Positions 10,122 through 18,916 are shown, numbered from the stretch's first letter. The stretch is 64,000 bases of DNA from Pseudomonas sp. sp1636 (GCF_030376615.1 NZ_JARRAB010000020.1:35730-99729), one strand, 5' to 3'. Notes: a model not told the origin generated them from the letters alone. A program made the numbers and translations.

Positions 10122-10436
10122 TCAAGGGGCGGGCCGGCGCAGCAGGATGTCGTCACCGTCCACGCGCACCTCGAAGCGCTCGACGCAATAGGCCGAATCG
10201 GTGAGGCATTCGCCGCTGCAGACGTCGAACTCGTAGGCGTGCACCGGGCAGGTCACCACGCTGCCGCACAGGCTGCCTTCGCCCAGGGGGCCGTCCTCGT
10301 GCGGGCAGTCGTTGTGGATGGCGTAGTACTGGCCGTCGACGTTGAACAGGGCGACCGGTGTCGCTCCCAGGTACAGGGTCGTGCCGGTGCCGGGGGCGAT
10401 GTCGCCCACCCGGGCGACCTTGACGAATTCACTCAT
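10122..10436 (-). CDS. Rieske [2Fe-2S] ferredoxin-like protein, first gene of the suf operon
   Basis: 104-residue soluble protein with an intact Rieske cluster site, NDCPHEDGP then TCPVHAYEFD (Cys-X-His ... Cys-X2-His). Small Rieske ferredoxins serve as electron donors for oxygenases and also occur in some SUF operons, where they may supply electrons or act as a client. ATG 10436 follows GCGGAGGAGCGCC. It lies upstream of sufB in the same direction, and the regulator remnant lies divergently 125 bp away. The exact partner is unknown. Confidence 0.88.
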   Translation of the reverse strand: MSEFVKVARVGDIAPGTGTTLYLGATPVALFNVDGQYYAIHNDCPHEDGPLGEGSLCGSVVTCPVHAYEFDVCSGECLTDSAYCVERFEVRVDGDDILLRRPAP

Positions 10437-10561
10437 GGCGCTCCTCCGCATCGCACCCGCCCGGCGCACGCCGGCCAGGTGCGAGCGCTGGCTAGACGAG
10501 CAAGTTTAGATTGCCAATAATTTACTGTACAAAGTTTGCACATTTGCCAAAAGGACGGGCG

Positions 10562-10750
10562 ATGGCCGTTGCCAACAGCAAGCCTGAACTGTCCGCTTGC
10601 GCACGGGACAGAGTCCTGTTTCTGCTCCAGCGGGAGGGTTGCCAAGCCGCCGCGCGGCTCGCCCAGCAGTTGGCCGCGCTCAACGCCGAGGGTTTGCTCG
10701 AGTTCAGCGCCGAACCGCGCAAGATCGGCCGGCACGGGGCTGGCGGCTGA
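10562..10750 (+). pseudogene. Remnant of a SufR-like transcriptional regulator
   Basis: 62 codons from ATG 10562, with AAGGACGG upstream. The product begins like a SufR/DeoR-type winged-helix repressor: CARDRVLFLLQREGCQAAAR then LAQQL. It continues directly with LAALNAEGLLEFSAEPRKIG, the wing that normally follows the recognition helix. About 12-15 residues covering the turn and recognition helix appear to be missing, and all of the C-terminal cluster-binding domain is lost after IGR. The position, divergent from the suf operon, is exactly where sufR would sit. A REP-like repeat starts just after the stop. It is therefore probably unable to bind DNA; an independent small gene is less likely. 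Confidence 0.65.
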
Positions 10751-10755
10751 CGCCC

Positions 10756-10830
10756 ATGCAGCCCGCAGGGCTGCCAGGTTGTGGGGGCGCGGTGCAGGAC
10801 AACGGCTTCGCCCCGAGGTCGGGCCGCCCA
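10756..10830. repeat. REP-like intergenic repeat
   Basis: Contains the hairpin GCAGCCC-GCA-GGGCTGC and the family segment CGCCCCGAGGTCGGGCCGCC. It abuts the end of the regulator remnant at 10750, suggesting that the deletion which truncated that gene ended at, or was replaced by, this repeat. Confidence 0.55.
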
Positions 10831-10941
10831 CAGATAAGACTCAAACCGGCGAGTTTGAGCTAATCAACTAGCCAAACAGTCCACTAGAACCTGATATTGC
10901 AGCCAGCGGGTCAGTGAGTTCAATCAACCGGAGAGGCGGAG

Positions 10942-10965
10942 CATGCGGCGTTGAACCGCCGCATG
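10942..10965. terminator. Candidate hairpin terminator after nrtD
   Basis: Perfect 9-bp stem CATGCGGCG / CGCCGCATG with a 6-base loop, 28 bp downstream of the nrtD stop. It has no T-tract on either side, so termination is uncertain. Confidence 0.35.
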
Positions 10966-10992
10966 GCCTGCTGCGGTTCACCCCGTCTGGCC

Positions 10993-11787
10993 TTATGCCG
11001 CCGGGCGTTGCTGGCGCTGGTACAGGAACTCCAGCACCGCGGCGCGGTAGGCGTGGTACTGCGGATCGTTGGCCAGGGCCAGACGCTCGCGCGGGCGCGC
11101 CAAGTCGACCTGAAGAATATCGCCGACGCTGGCCGCCGGGCCGTTGCTCATCATGACGATGCGGTCGGAGAGCAGCACGGCCTCGTCGACATCGTGGGTG
11201 ATCATGATCACGGTGTTGCCCAGCTCGGCGTGGATCTCCATCAGCGAGTCCTGCAGGTGGGCGCGGGTCAGGGCGTCCAGGGCGCCGAAAGGTTCGTCCA
11301 TCAGCAACACCTTGGGTTGCATGGCCAGGGCGCGGGCGATGCCGATGCGCTGTTTCATGCCGCCGGAGATCTCGCCGGGGCGCTTGTCCTTGGCCTGGGT
11401 CATGTGCACCAGCGCCAGGTTGTGCTCGATCCAGTCGCGCATTTCGCCGCGCGATTTCTTGCCCTGGAACACCTGGCGCACCGCCAACTCGACGTTCTGG
11501 TAGCAGTTCAGCCAGGGCAGCAGGCTGTGGTTCTGGAACACCACGGCGCGTTCGGGGCCGGGCTCGTCGACCTCGCGGCCGTCGAGAATCACCCCGCCGC
11601 TGGTGGCCTTGTACAGGCCGGCGACTATGTTCAGCACGGTGGATTTGCCGCAGCCGGAGTGGCCGATCAAGGAAACGAACTCGCCCTTATCGATGCGCAG
11701 GTTGACGTTCTGCAGGGCGCGGTACAGGCCCTTGTCGGTGGGGAAGTCGATGCCGACGCCGCTGAGTTCGAGGTGTGAATGGCTCAT
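10993..11787 (-). CDS. nrtD: Nitrate/nitrite ABC transporter ATP-binding protein
   Basis: 264-residue ATPase energising nitrate import. It shows Walker A LIGHSGCGKSTVLNIVAGL, Q-loop VVFQNHSLLPWLN, signature EISGGMKQRIGIARAL, Walker B VLLMDEPFGALDALTR and the H-loop ITHDVDEAVLLSD. The sequence is of the NrtCD/TauB class, and the assignment to nitrate rests on the neighbouring NrtA- and NrtB-type genes. ATG 11787 lies 14 bp after the permease stop. It has no NrtC-like binding-protein fusion, so the system is the simple A-B-D type. Confidence 0.92.
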   Translation of the reverse strand: MSHSHLELSGVGIDFPTDKGLYRALQNVNLRIDKGEFVSLIGHSGCGKSTVLNIVAGLYKATSGGVILDGREVDEPGPERAVVFQNHSLLPWLNCYQNVELAVRQVFQGKKSRGEMRDWIEHNLALVHMTQAKDKRPGEISGGMKQRIGIARALAMQPKVLLMDEPFGALDALTRAHLQDSLMEIHAELGNTVIMITHDVDEAVLLSDRIVMMSNGPAASVGDILQVDLARPRERLALANDPQYHAYRAAVLEFLYQRQQRPAA

Positions 11788-11801
11788 GGGAAGTCTCCTG
11801 A

Positions 11802-12794
11802 TTAGCGCAGTACGGCATGCTTGTCCCAGCTGAACTGGCGTTGCAGCAGGAGCATGAGGCGGTCGAGAGCGAAGCCGATCAAACCGATGACGATGACCGC
11901 CACCATGATCCGGCCGAGGGAGCTTGCGCTGCCGTTCTGGAACTCGTCCCAGATGAATTTGCCCAGGCCCGGGTTCTGCGCCAGCATTTCGGCGGCGATC
12001 AGCACCATCCAGCCGGTACCGAGCGACATGCGCAGGCCGGTGAAGATCATCGGCACGGCGGCGGGCAGGACGATGCGCCGCACATGCGCCAGCGGCGACA
12101 GGCTGAGCACCTTGCTGACGTTGTTCAGATCCTGCTCGATGCTGGCCACGCCCACCGTGGTGTTGATCACCGTCGGCCACAGGCAGCACAGCGCCACGGT
12201 GATGGCCGAGGTGAGGAAGGATTTGGCCAACAGCGGGTCGTCGCTGACGTACAGGGCGCTGACCAGCATGGTCACCAGCGGCAGCCAGGCCAGCGGCGAC
12301 ACCGGCTTGAACACCTGGATCAAGGGGTTGATGGCGGTGTAGATGCCCTTGCTCAGGCCGCAGACGATACCCAGCGGAATGGCGATCAGCGAGGCGATGG
12401 CAAAACCGGCCATCACGGTGTAGAGGCTGGTGAAGATCTGCTGGATAAAGGTCGGCTTGCCGGTATAGGGGCGCACCTTGATGGCGGCGTCGGGGTTTTT
12501 CTCCAGCAAGGCGGCGTTGCGCGCGTCCTGGCGCTCGTAGAAGTTCCGGGCCTTGTCGCGCTCCTTGAGGTGGGCGCTGACCAGGCCGGAAAACTGTTCG
12601 GCAACCTGCACCGGGCCGGGGAACTGGCCGAGGCTGGTCTGGATATTATTGGCCAGCAGTTGCCAGCACAGCAGGAAGCCGATGATGCCCAGCAGGGGCA
12701 GAATCAAGGGCGGTGCCCAGCGCTTGATGAGCGCATTGCTGCGGGCCGTCTGCAGTGTTGCGGTTATCGGGGTGGCGACGCTCGGATTGCTCAT
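11802..12794 (-). CDS. nrtB: Nitrate ABC transporter permease
   Basis: 330-residue inner-membrane permease. It shows an N-terminal hydrophobic segment (ILPLLGIIGFLLCWQLLANN), then a hydrophilic periplasmic insert of about 75 residues (LKERDKARNFYERQDARN). The BPD_transp_1 core follows, with the EAA-like loop SPLAHVRRIVLPAAVPMIFTG. The insert plus this core is typical of NrtB. The start ATG 12794 is preceded by AGAGGACAGGACG. It lies between nrtA (54-bp gap) and nrtD. Confidence 0.92.
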   Translation of the reverse strand: MSNPSVATPITATLQTARSNALIKRWAPPLILPLLGIIGFLLCWQLLANNIQTSLGQFPGPVQVAEQFSGLVSAHLKERDKARNFYERQDARNAALLEKNPDAAIKVRPYTGKPTFIQQIFTSLYTVMAGFAIASLIAIPLGIVCGLSKGIYTAINPLIQVFKPVSPLAWLPLVTMLVSALYVSDDPLLAKSFLTSAITVALCCLWPTVINTTVGVASIEQDLNNVSKVLSLSPLAHVRRIVLPAAVPMIFTGLRMSLGTGWMVLIAAEMLAQNPGLGKFIWDEFQNGSASSLGRIMVAVIVIGLIGFALDRLMLLLQRQFSWDKHAVLR

Positions 12795-12848
12795 CGTCCT
12801 GTCCTCTTGATTAGAAGGGAGCCGGCGTACCGGCTCCGGGAGTGCCTA

Positions 12849-14237
12849 TCAGATCTTGCTGTCGCCCTTCAGGCCGATCTCGAACTGCTCGAGATAGGCA
12901 TTGGGTTTGCGACCGTCGTAAGGCACGCCGTCGATGGTGTCGGTCAGCGGCGCACGGAAGCCATCGTCATCCGCCGGGGGAATGTCGCTGGCCGCAAGCT
13001 TGCCTTCTGCCACCAGTTCGGCGGCGGCCTCGCGGTAGATCGCCGGCAGATAGACCTGCTTGGCCATCTCCAGGTACCAGCTGTCCGGCTTGGCTTCGCT
13101 GATCTGGCCCCAGCGGCGCATTTGCGTCAGGTACCAGATGGCATCGGAGTAGTAGGGGTAGGTGGCGTGGTAGCGGAAGAACACGTTGAAATCCGGAACC
13201 TCGCGCTTGTCGCCCTTCTCGAACTCGAAGGTGCCGGTCATCGAGTTGGCGATCACCTGGGCATCGGCGCCGACGTACTCGGGCCGGGAGAGAATCGCCA
13301 CGGCTTCCTTGCGGTTGGCGTTGTTGTCGGCGTCCAGCCACTGGCCGGCGCGAATCAGCGCCTTGACCACGCGTTTGTGGGTTTCCGGGTTGGCTTCGGC
13401 CCAACTCTTGGACACGCCGAAGACCTTCTCCGACATGTTCTTGCGGATGGCGTAATCGGCGATTACCGGCACGCCGATGCCCTTGAACACGGCGGCCTGG
13501 TTCCAGGGTTCGCCCACGCTGTAGCCGTGGATGGTGCCGGCTTCCAGGGTGGCCGGCATCTGCGGTGGCGGGGTTACCGAGAGCAGGACCTGGGCGTCGA
13601 TCTGACCGCCGGTGTCGCCCTTGTGCGGGGCGTAGTAGCCCGGGTGGATGCCGCCCGCGGCGAGCCAGTAACGCAGCTCGTAGTTATGGGTGGAGACCGG
13701 GAACACCATGCCCAGGTTGAAGGACTTGCCCGCGGCGTTGAGCTTGTCGATCGCCGGTTTCAGGCTATCGGCCTTGATCGGATGCAGCGGCTTGCCACCT
13801 TCCATGGGCACCTGTTTTTTCATCTCCTCCCAGACCGCATTGGAGACGGTGATGGCGTTGCCGTTGAGATCCATGGTGAAGGCGGTGACCACCTCGGCCT
13901 TGGTGCCGAAGCCTATGGTGGCGCCGATCGGCTGGCCGGAAAGCATGTGCGCGCCGTCCAGTTCGCCGTCGATCACCCGATCCAGCAGCACCTTCCAGTT
14001 GGCCTGGGCTTCCAGGGTGACGTAGAGGCCTTCATCCTCGAAGAAGCCCTTCTCATAGGCGATGGCCAGCGGCGCCATATCGGTCAGCTTGATAAAGCCG
14101 AATTTCAGCTCGTCCTTCTCCGCCTCGGCGGCGAGGGCGATTGGCAGGCTCAGCGGTGACAGCAGCATGACCGCGGCACAGCCGAGGCCAGTCAGGGTTT
14201 TCTTCAGTAGTGCACGGCGGGTGGTGGAGTTACGCAT
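12849..14237 (-). CDS. nrtA: Nitrate-binding periplasmic protein of the ABC importer
   Basis: 462 residues, NrtA/CmpA family. The N-terminus TTRRALLKKTLTGLGCAAVM carries a twin-arginine-like signal ending near LPIALA-AEAE, so export by Tat is likely. The binding core shows KFGFIKLTDMAPLAIAYEKG, LSGQPIGATIGFG and GYSVGEPWNQAAVFKGIGVP. The residues that distinguish nitrate from bicarbonate were not resolved here; the nearby nasS-nasT genes support nitrate. The gene is preceded by a leader with a terminator-like fold and a sigma54-like promoter, indicating nitrogen and nitrate control. Confidence 0.93.
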   Translation of the reverse strand: MRNSTTRRALLKKTLTGLGCAAVMLLSPLSLPIALAAEAEKDELKFGFIKLTDMAPLAIAYEKGFFEDEGLYVTLEAQANWKVLLDRVIDGELDGAHMLSGQPIGATIGFGTKAEVVTAFTMDLNGNAITVSNAVWEEMKKQVPMEGGKPLHPIKADSLKPAIDKLNAAGKSFNLGMVFPVSTHNYELRYWLAAGGIHPGYYAPHKGDTGGQIDAQVLLSVTPPPQMPATLEAGTIHGYSVGEPWNQAAVFKGIGVPVIADYAIRKNMSEKVFGVSKSWAEANPETHKRVVKALIRAGQWLDADNNANRKEAVAILSRPEYVGADAQVIANSMTGTFEFEKGDKREVPDFNVFFRYHATYPYYSDAIWYLTQMRRWGQISEAKPDSWYLEMAKQVYLPAIYREAAAELVAEGKLAASDIPPADDDGFRAPLTDTIDGVPYDGRKPNAYLEQFEIGLKGDSKI

Positions 14238-14262
14238 AGTGGTTCCTCAAGTCCCAGAAACG

Positions 14263-14319
14263 AAAAAAGACGTCGCGGACAGCCCTGCCAACAGTTGGCC
14301 GAGTGTCGTTGGCGTCTTT
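14263..14319 (-). terminator. Leader attenuator-like hairpin upstream of nrtA
   Basis: On the minus strand AAAGACG (14319-14313) pairs with CGTCTTTTTT (14272-14263), enclosing the small hairpin CCAAC-T-GTTGG and ending in a run of six T. It lies 26 bp before the nrtA ATG, downstream of a sigma54-like promoter. An intrinsic terminator inside the 5' leader is the expected target of NasT-type (ANTAR) antitermination. The paired hexaloops that ANTAR proteins bind were not identified with confidence. Confidence 0.55.
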
Positions 14320-14386
14320 GTCAATTCGTCCCGATCACCGCCGTTGGCGACCCGAAGACGTGTGTAAGTGTCTTGAGGAGGTATAC

Positions 14387-14401
14387 GCAAAGGGCTTGCC
14401 A
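14387..14401 (-). promoter_or_regulatory. Sigma54-type promoter candidate for nrtABD
   Basis: TGGCAAGCCCTTTGC on the minus strand matches the -24/-12 pattern TGGCAC-N5-TTGC with one mismatch and exact spacing. It would start transcription near 14375, giving a leader of about 140 bases that contains the hairpin at 14263-14319. It fits nitrogen-limitation control through NtrC, as inferred from family knowledge. Confidence 0.5.
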
Positions 14402-14670
14402 GCTTTGCGCAGGGTTCAGCACTGCGGCTGTTTCGGATGCGCTGCTGGCTTTTCAATCAGCCTGGAGCAAGAGCGATTATTGTTTAAAAACATACAGTTG
14501 CAGGCTGGATATTAGCGGTTTTATTTTTCTTGGCCCGTTCCCCGGCCAGGCTAGCGGCGGCTTGCAGTCCTGAATGTTGAGGTTTTTTGAGCCATTGGCG
14601 TGCATGCTCAGGCCGTCTTGAGCGCTTTTGGTTCGGTTTCCCCATGCGTGCGTACGGCGGATTCAGTCCG

Positions 14671-15006
14671 TCAGACAGTGTGGCCGCGGCGTCGAGCGAC
14701 AGGTTGTGCCTGGGCCTCCTCGACAAACTCCTTGAGCCACTTCAGCACATCGACCGCGTCCCAGCGCGCGGGGTCGAACATGGCGTAGGCCAGGCCTTGA
14801 TAGCCCACCACGTCCAGTTGCTTGTGATAGCCGGCGCGTTGTAACAGGGCTTCGATTTCGGCGAAGCAGGTATTGAAGTGCACGCGGGTGAACGGGGTTC
14901 GGCCCTCGGTGACAATACCCTCCAGGTGCAGTTCGGCGACCGTTGCGCGAACGTTATCCAGTGGCATTCGGTTCACGCTATGTTTCAGTTGCAAGACGTT
15001 CAGCAT
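14671..15006 (-). CDS. Hypothetical protein, 111 residues
   Basis: Unrecognised small soluble protein starting MLNVLQLKHSVNRMPLDNVR. The middle, EIEALLQRAGYHKQLDVVGY, is followed by MFDPARWDAVDVLKWLKEFV, and the end is basic (QPVARRRGHTV). There are no membrane segments, signal peptide or cysteine motif. ATG 15006 has GGGAGC 7-12 bp upstream, and codon use is like its neighbours, so it is probably real. It lies upstream of nrtA on the same strand, separated by about 430 bp that contain the nrtA promoter, so it is not part of that operon. No function is proposed. Confidence 0.65.
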   Translation of the reverse strand: MLNVLQLKHSVNRMPLDNVRATVAELHLEGIVTEGRTPFTRVHFNTCFAEIEALLQRAGYHKQLDVVGYQGLAYAMFDPARWDAVDVLKWLKEFVEEAQAQPVARRRGHTV

Positions 15007-15217
15007 CGCTGTGCTCCCGATTGACGCTGTGGTTTGGTCAGGTGTTGTTGCCCGGCAGACCTGACGAGATAGCTGAGGTAAGGGTAGTCGAAAAGCGCTG
15101 TACAAATAAACAGTATTCGGCAATAGTAAAGCCAGACCCATCCAGCGATTCACTCGATCACCCTCGCCAACCGCTTGCACAGCCGCTGGCCGTGGGGCTG
15201 CAGAGGAGCAACCAGTA

Positions 15218-15610
15218 ATGCAACAGATGCTGATGACAATTGTGCTGTTGGGGTTGCTGGCAGGCTGCGCTCAGCCTCAGGTCGAGCAACCCAAGGCCAA
15301 TGGCACTTATTTGGTGATTGAGAACAGTCAGGCTTGGGCGGTGTTGGTGTCGGACGGCAAGCGGGTGGAGGAGCGCGGCACTGTGGTGGATGTGATCAAG
15401 CTGCCTAGCCAGCATGCGGCCGTCGCCGCCAGCTACGTGATCGAAACGGCCAATTGCGGCCGGGTGCAGTGGCTGACCGAGCGTGCGGATGACGCGGACG
15501 GTGTCACCACCCTGATGTCACTGCATAACAACCAGCGGCTCGGCGAGGCTGGCTGTGTGATTGGCAATGGGCTGACCCGGGTGTGGACGGTACTGGATTA
15601 CTCGGGGTAG
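15218..15610 (+). CDS. Putative small lipoprotein
   Basis: 130 residues. The N-terminus MQQMLMTIVLLGLLAGCAQP is a lipoprotein signal with lipobox LAGC, so Cys16 would be lipidated. The mature part contains YLVIENSQAWAVLVSDGKRV and two further cysteines (TANCGRV, EAGCVIG) that could form a disulfide. An AGAGGAGCAACC ribosome site precedes the ATG. It stands alone, divergent from the gene at 14671-15006. Function unknown. Confidence 0.72.
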   Translation: MQQMLMTIVLLGLLAGCAQPQVEQPKANGTYLVIENSQAWAVLVSDGKRVEERGTVVDVIKLPSQHAAVAASYVIETANCGRVQWLTERADDADGVTTLMSLHNNQRLGEAGCVIGNGLTRVWTVLDYSG

Positions 15611-15682
15611 TGCAGGCGGTGAATGCCGGGTTCCATGCCCGCAACCAAGTGTTTCGCGGGCATGTTCCCAAGCTGACAGGGC

Positions 15683-16924
15683 TTAGCTGGCCGGAGCCTT
15701 GCGAGGCTTGCCTGGCACTGGGGCTTGAAGCAAGCCATCGGCCCGGAACATCGCCTTGATGCCGCGCACGGCCTGGCGAATGCGATCCTGGTTTTCGATC
15801 AGGGCAAAGCGCACATGGTCATCGCCATAGTCGCCGAAGCCAATGCCGGGCGAGACGCAGACCTTGGCTTCCAGTAGCAGCTTCTTGGCGAATTCCAATG
15901 AGCCCAGGTGGGCGTAGGGCTCGGGAATCTTGGCCCAGACATACATCGAGGCTTTCGGGTTCTGCGCCATCCAGCCGATCTCATGCAACCCTTTGACCAG
16001 CACATTGCGGCGCTGGCGATATTGCTCGGCGATATCCAGCACGCACTGCTGATCGCCTTCCAGTGCGGCGATGGCGGCGACTTGTAGTGGGGTGAAGGTG
16101 CCGTAGTCGTGGTAGCTCTTGATCCGCGCCAGGGCATTGACCAGCTCCTTGTTGCCGACCATGAAACCGATACGCCAACCGGCCATGTTGTAGCTCTTGG
16201 ACAGGGTGAAGAACTCCACGGCAATATCCTTGGCCCCCGGCACCTGCATGATCGACGGCGCCTTCCAGCCGTCATAGACGATGTCGGCGTAAGCCAGGTC
16301 GTGAACCACCAGCACGTCGTACTGCTTGGCCAGAGCCACCACCCGTTCGAAGAAGTCCAGCTCCACGCACTGGGCCGTGGGGTTGGAGGGGAAACCGAGG
16401 ATCATCATCTTCGGCTTGGGGATCGACTCGCGGATCGCCCGTTCCAGTTCGGCGAAAAAATCCACCCCGGGCACCAGCGGCACCGAACGCACCTGGGCGC
16501 CGGCTATCACCGCGCCATAGATGTGAATCGGATAGCTGGGGTTGGGCACCAACACAGTGTCGCCGTGATCCAGGGTGGCCAGCATCAGGTGCGCGAGGCC
16601 CTCTTTGGAACCGATGGTGACTATGGCTTCGCTTTCCGGGTCGATTTCGACTGCGTAGCGATCCTGGTACCAGCGCGCGATGGCGCGGCGCAGACGCGGG
16701 ATGCCGCGGGAGGTGGAGTAGCCGTGGGTGTCGTCGCGCTGGGCGACCTGCACCATTTTTTCGACTATATGCGCTGGCGTGGCGCCATCCGGATTGCCCA
16801 TGCTGAAATCGATGATGTCCTCGCCACGGCGGCGCGCGGCCATCTTCAGTTCGGCGGTGATATTGAACACGTAGGGGGGGAGTCGATCGATGCGCGCAAA
16901 GCGGCGCGAAGCTTGGTCAGCCAT
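15683..16924 (-). CDS. alaC: Alanine/glutamate-pyruvate aminotransferase (AlaC type)
   Basis: 413-residue class I/II PLP aminotransferase. It begins with the AlaC hallmark RIDRLPPYVFNITAELKMAA followed by IIDFSMGNPDGATP. It shows the PLP lysine in FFTLSKSYNMAGWRIGF and the substrate-carboxylate arginine region GDDHVRFALIENQDR. E. coli AlaC makes alanine from pyruvate and glutamate, and close homologues are sometimes annotated as methionine or aspartate aminotransferases. It lies downstream of nasT (182-bp gap) in the same orientation but is unlikely to be linked in function. Confidence 0.88.
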   Translation of the reverse strand: MADQASRRFARIDRLPPYVFNITAELKMAARRRGEDIIDFSMGNPDGATPAHIVEKMVQVAQRDDTHGYSTSRGIPRLRRAIARWYQDRYAVEIDPESEAIVTIGSKEGLAHLMLATLDHGDTVLVPNPSYPIHIYGAVIAGAQVRSVPLVPGVDFFAELERAIRESIPKPKMMILGFPSNPTAQCVELDFFERVVALAKQYDVLVVHDLAYADIVYDGWKAPSIMQVPGAKDIAVEFFTLSKSYNMAGWRIGFMVGNKELVNALARIKSYHDYGTFTPLQVAAIAALEGDQQCVLDIAEQYRQRRNVLVKGLHEIGWMAQNPKASMYVWAKIPEPYAHLGSLEFAKKLLLEAKVCVSPGIGFGDYGDDHVRFALIENQDRIRQAVRGIKAMFRADGLLQAPVPGKPRKAPAS

Positions 16925-17106
16925 GCTTTCCTCGGAAACGTAAGCGCCCGGAACCGTCCGAGCGACGTTGGCCAGTGCGCTGGCCAGGCGACGAAGATAA
17001 GCGGGAAAGGGGGCGTCTGTCGAGAGGGGAGGCTGGGCAAACGTAACTTGTCCAGCCTTAGTGCTTTTATTGGCAGCTTATGGCTTATGGCTTGTCGCTG
17101 GCCGTT

Positions 17107-17685
17107 TCAGCCGCCCAGCATGTCGTGCATGGCGATAATCTGTTCGGCGACCTGCAACAGCTTCTGCTGCCGGCTCATGGCCTGGCGGCGCATCAGGGTG
17201 TAGGCCTCTTCTTCGTTGCAGTTTTTCATTTTCATCAGCAGGCCTTTGGCCAATTCGATGCGTTTGCGCTCGGCCAACTGGGCGTCGCGGGCTTGCAGCT
17301 GGGCGCGCAAGGCCTGATCGCTCTCGAAACGAACCATGGCCACATCGAGTATCGGTTGCAGGCGTTGGGCGTGGATGCCTTCGACGATATAGGCACTGAC
17401 CCCGGACTGAATGGCCTGGCGCATCACGCTTGGGTCGTGTTCGTCGGTGAACATGACGATGGGGCGCGGTTGGTTGCGGCTGACCAGCACCACTTGCTCC
17501 ATCACGTCGCGGCTGGGGGATTCGGTGTCGATCAGGATCACGTCGGGGCGTACGGCCTCGACGCGTTCGGGTAGGTCGATGGTCAGCCCGGATTCGTCTA
17601 TCACCTCGAAACCGGCTTCGATCAGCGCGGCTTTCAGGCGGCCGACCTTCTTCGGGGTGTCGTTGATTAACAGGATGCGCAGCAT
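17107..17685 (-). CDS. nasT: NasT, ANTAR-domain nitrate-responsive antiterminator
   Basis: 192 residues. A receiver-like domain at the N-terminus (MLRILLINDTPKKVGRLKAA) contains PDVILIDTESPSRDVMEQ. An ANTAR RNA-binding domain at the C-terminus contains RKRIELAKGLLMKMKNCNEE and EAYTLMRRQAMSRQQKLLQV. In Azotobacter and Pseudomonas relatives NasT reads through leader terminators of nitrate assimilation genes and is held inactive by NasS until nitrate binds. ATG 17685 lies 19 bp after nasS. The nrtA leader hairpin 3 kb downstream is its likely target. Confidence 0.93.
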   Translation of the reverse strand: MLRILLINDTPKKVGRLKAALIEAGFEVIDESGLTIDLPERVEAVRPDVILIDTESPSRDVMEQVVLVSRNQPRPIVMFTDEHDPSVMRQAIQSGVSAYIVEGIHAQRLQPILDVAMVRFESDQALRAQLQARDAQLAERKRIELAKGLLMKMKNCNEEEAYTLMRRQAMSRQQKLLQVAEQIIAMHDMLGG

Positions 17686-17704
17686 GGGGTGGTTCTCCGG
17701 GCAA

Positions 17705-18916
17705 TTACAGGGCGACAGCGGCGCTGTCGGCCAAGGCGTGGAGGGTGAAGCTGCGGGCATAGCCTGCCGGATCTGAGCCATCCCAGGTCTTGCCGTCGAG
17801 CAGCGTGGCGCTGCGTTGTTCGGTCGGTACCCTGATACTCAAAGCCTCCGCCGCTTGGCGGTAGAGGTCAAGCTGCTGCACCTGGCGGGCAATCCCGAGG
17901 TAATCGGGGTCGTCGCGCAGCAGGCCCCAGCGGCGGAACTGGGTCATGAACCACATGCCGTCGGAGAGGTAGGGCATGTTGACCGCGCCGTCAGCGTGAA
18001 AGCGCAGCGGGTGCATATCCAGCCAGGCATGGCCAAGGCCGTCCTGGTACTGGCCGAGGAAGCGTGGCTGAATGGCGCTCAATGGCGCGTCCAGATAATC
18101 GCTGGCGCTGAGCAGTTGCGCGGTGCTGCGCTTGTTTTCTTCGTTTTCGTCGATGAAGCGGCTGGCCTCCAGCACGGCCATCACCAGGGCGCGCGCGGTA
18201 TTGGGATAGTGCTCGACAAAGGCGCGGGTACAGCCAAGCACCTTCTCCGGATGATCCGGCCAGATCGACTGGCTAGTGGCGAGGGTGACGCAGAGGTTTT
18301 CATCGACCGCTTGGGCACACCAAGGTTCGCCCGCGCAGAAACCGTCGATGCGTCTGGCCTTGAGGTGAGCGATCATTTGCGGCGGAGGCACCACCACGCT
18401 GTCGACATCGTTGAGTGGATGAATGCCCTGGCTGGCCAGCCAGTAATACAGCCACATGGCGTGGGTGCCGGTGGGCAGGGTCTGGGCGAAGGTCAGTCTT
18501 GCGCCTTTTTGGTGCGTGCGCAGATTTAGTGCGTCGCTTGTGGTCACGCCAGCGAATTGCAGGGCGTGCGACAGGTTGATGCTCTGGCCGTTCTGGTTCA
18601 GGCCCATCAATACCGCCATGTCGGTGGCCGGCGCACCGCCAAGGCCGAGCTGTACGCCATAGATCAGGCCATAGAGGCTGTGCGCCGCATCGAGCTCGCC
18701 ACTGAGCAGTTTGTCGCGCAGGCTGGCCCAGGACGCTTGGCGCTGCAGGTTGATGGTTAAGCCATATTTCTCGGCGAAGCCCTGAGTGGCGGCGACAATC
18801 ACCGATGCGGCATCGCTCAGGGCCATAAAGCCCAGGTTAAGCACGCGCTTTTCCGGTGTATCGCTGCCGGCTGCCCACGCCTGTGTATCGATACGGCTGA
18901 TTTTATGCTCGCTCAT
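17705..18916 (-). CDS. nasS: NasS, cytoplasmic nitrate sensor
   Basis: 403 residues, homologous to NrtA but without any signal peptide, consistent with a cytoplasmic nitrate sensor that binds NasT. It shows RVLNLGFMALSDAASVIVAA, GELDAAHSLYGLIYGVQLGL and FCAGEPWCAQAVDENLCVTL, the last equivalent to the NrtA ligand loop. It is first in the nasS-nasT pair and followed by nasT after 19 bp. Comparison with nrtA in the same window shows the same fold and the missing export signal. Confidence 0.93.
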   Translation of the reverse strand: MSEHKISRIDTQAWAAGSDTPEKRVLNLGFMALSDAASVIVAATQGFAEKYGLTINLQRQASWASLRDKLLSGELDAAHSLYGLIYGVQLGLGGAPATDMAVLMGLNQNGQSINLSHALQFAGVTTSDALNLRTHQKGARLTFAQTLPTGTHAMWLYYWLASQGIHPLNDVDSVVVPPPQMIAHLKARRIDGFCAGEPWCAQAVDENLCVTLATSQSIWPDHPEKVLGCTRAFVEHYPNTARALVMAVLEASRFIDENEENKRSTAQLLSASDYLDAPLSAIQPRFLGQYQDGLGHAWLDMHPLRFHADGAVNMPYLSDGMWFMTQFRRWGLLRDDPDYLGIARQVQQLDLYRQAAEALSIRVPTEQRSATLLDGKTWDGSDPAGYARSFTLHALADSAAVAL

